A program made the translations under genes and the position numbers. The notes beneath the pieces are model-generated. The model was not told the origin of the DNA. It was given only the letters and a program-made list of their open reading frames with translations, and searched no databases. From the NCBI GenBank assembly GCA_964604155.1, contig CAZRXY010000088.1, forward strand, positions 1-6,558: a DNA stretch of 6,558 nt. The letters are read 5' to 3'. Origin of the DNA: Stygibacter sp964604155. Lineage in GTDB: Bacteria; Cloacimonadota; Cloacimonadia; Cloacimonadales; TCS61. Every line of letters begins with the position of its first letter. The stretch's first letter is position 1. Below, piece after piece: positions 5,776-6,558 of the stretch.

Positions 5776-6558
5776 ATGAAGAAGATTTTAATAATTATCA
5801 CATTGTCTATTTTATTAATTGCCTGCGAAGAACACGTCTTTGATAACCTGGCAGATACCGATATTCTAATTAATTCCCCCGTTAATTTTAAAATTGTTCA
5901 AAGTAGCCTTGTTTCCTGCCAGATGACCTGGGATGATAACAGCGAAGGAGAAACGGGTTTTAAAATAGATCGTAAACAAGATGCTGAAGAATGGGTTGAA
6001 GAATATCAGATATTAGAAGAAAATACTGAAAGTTATACTGATAATAATCTTCAGGTAAATTCCACTTATCATTACAGAATATATGCTTATTGTGATGAAA
6101 ATACATCACACTCTACAGAAGCAGATATTTCAATGACTTTCCCCGCCCCCACAGATTTATCTATTTCGCAGAACTCTCTAGCCTCTTGCTTGATTAACTG
6201 GAACTACACTGAAATTGCCGATGAAGAGGGATTTAGAATTGAACGACGCCTTAGCGGAGCAGGCTGGGATTTAGTCGCCTCACTGCCATTAGCTGAGATG
6301 CAGTATGAAGATGCCGGATTATTAGCAGGTGAAGTTTATGAATATAAAGTATTTGCCTATAATGAACTATATGATGGTAATGCTGTAACAGGATCGGTGA
6401 CACTGACACCGCCAGAAGGCATGATCTATGTGGAAGGCGGCACTTTTAATAATGGCACCTCCGATGTGACGGTATCATCTTTTTATATAGGACAGTATGA
6501 GTTAACACAGAGCGAATATGAGGCAGTAATGGGCACCAATCCCGCTTATTTCCCTGGT
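5776..6558 (+). CDS. Lipoprotein with two FN3-like domains and FGE/SUMF1-type domain (partial)
   Basis: The 261 visible residues run open to the window edge, so the C-terminus is missing. Residues 1-17 are a lipoprotein signal with lipobox L-I-A-C, the cysteine being residue 17. Two acidic residues follow, which suits outer-membrane or surface sorting. Residues 34-121 and 124-211 are related FN3-like beta domains, sharing ETGFKIDRK / EEGFRIERR, core tryptophans 52 and 142, and STYHYRIYAY / EVYEYKVFAY. From residue 216, MIYVEGGTF, then FYIGQYELTQSEYEAVMG and NPAYF match the start of formylglycine-generating-enzyme/sulfatase-modifying-factor domains. The region that would carry catalytic cysteines lies beyond the window. 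Many bacterial members of this fold are not true FGEs, and binding or structural roles are as likely. The FN3 pair probably acts as a stalk or carbohydrate/protein-binding spacer. It follows the transposase unit directly and may once have been joined to the upstream operon. Confidence 0.88.
   Translation, partial: MKKILIIITLSILLIACEEHVFDNLADTDILINSPVNFKIVQSSLVSCQMTWDDNSEGETGFKIDRKQDAEEWVEEYQILEENTESYTDNNLQVNSTYHYRIYAYCDENTSHSTEADISMTFPAPTDLSISQNSLASCLINWNYTEIADEEGFRIERRLSGAGWDLVASLPLAEMQYEDAGLLAGEVYEYKVFAYNELYDGNAVTGSVTLTPPEGMIYVEGGTFNNGTSDVTVSSFYIGQYELTQSEYEAVMGTNPAYFPG

Noticed and set aside
5420..5801. Minus-strand frames over the right block (113 and 94 residues)
   Set aside because: These are antisense translations of the same hairpins, without ribosome binding sites, and one runs into the lipoprotein start region. 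They are shadows.

Overview
The window looks like an accessory or intergenic-rich stretch of an AT-rich, Gram-negative genome of the Fibrobacteres-Chlorobi-Bacteroidetes (FCB) type, possibly Cloacimonadota. This is inferred from the protein families (an LPP20-like secreted protein, a PEGA-repeat protein with an FCB-style N-terminal domain, and an FN3 plus formylglycine-generating-enzyme-like lipoprotein), from strong GGAGG-type ribosome binding sites, and from the standard genetic code. No marker gene fixes the taxon.

Layout. Positions 1-691 hold no gene. They contain an 8-bp tandem array (1-136), then two adjacent copies of a dispersed imperfect-palindrome repeat (198-330 and 336-490). The second copy carries a 30-bp hairpin-like insert. 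A short leader with a possible promoter follows. Positions 692-4528 are a likely two-gene operon, 30 bp apart, encoding an exported 608-residue LPP20-like protein with an NTF2-like C-terminal region and an exported 659-residue PEGA-repeat protein with two C-terminal hydrophobic segments. Positions 4534-5758 are a composite mobile unit. An intact Y1/HUH (IS200-like, REP-associated type) transposase gene sits between two related blocks of 354 and 412 bp. Each block is a mirror-symmetric array of hairpins with matching inverted ends. From 5776 to the window edge is the start of a lipoprotein gene with two FN3-like domains and the beginning of an FGE/SUMF1-type domain.

How the parts relate. The three host genes point the same way and all encode envelope or surface proteins. 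The first two look co-transcribed. The lipoprotein gene is now separated from them by the transposase unit, whose last hairpin ends 8 bp before that gene's Shine-Dalgarno sequence. The most unusual material is the block architecture: terminal bases covary between the two blocks, and one block has an exact 57-bp internal duplication. This suggests folded single-stranded DNA units recognised by the resident HUH enzyme. That is an inference and has not been tested.
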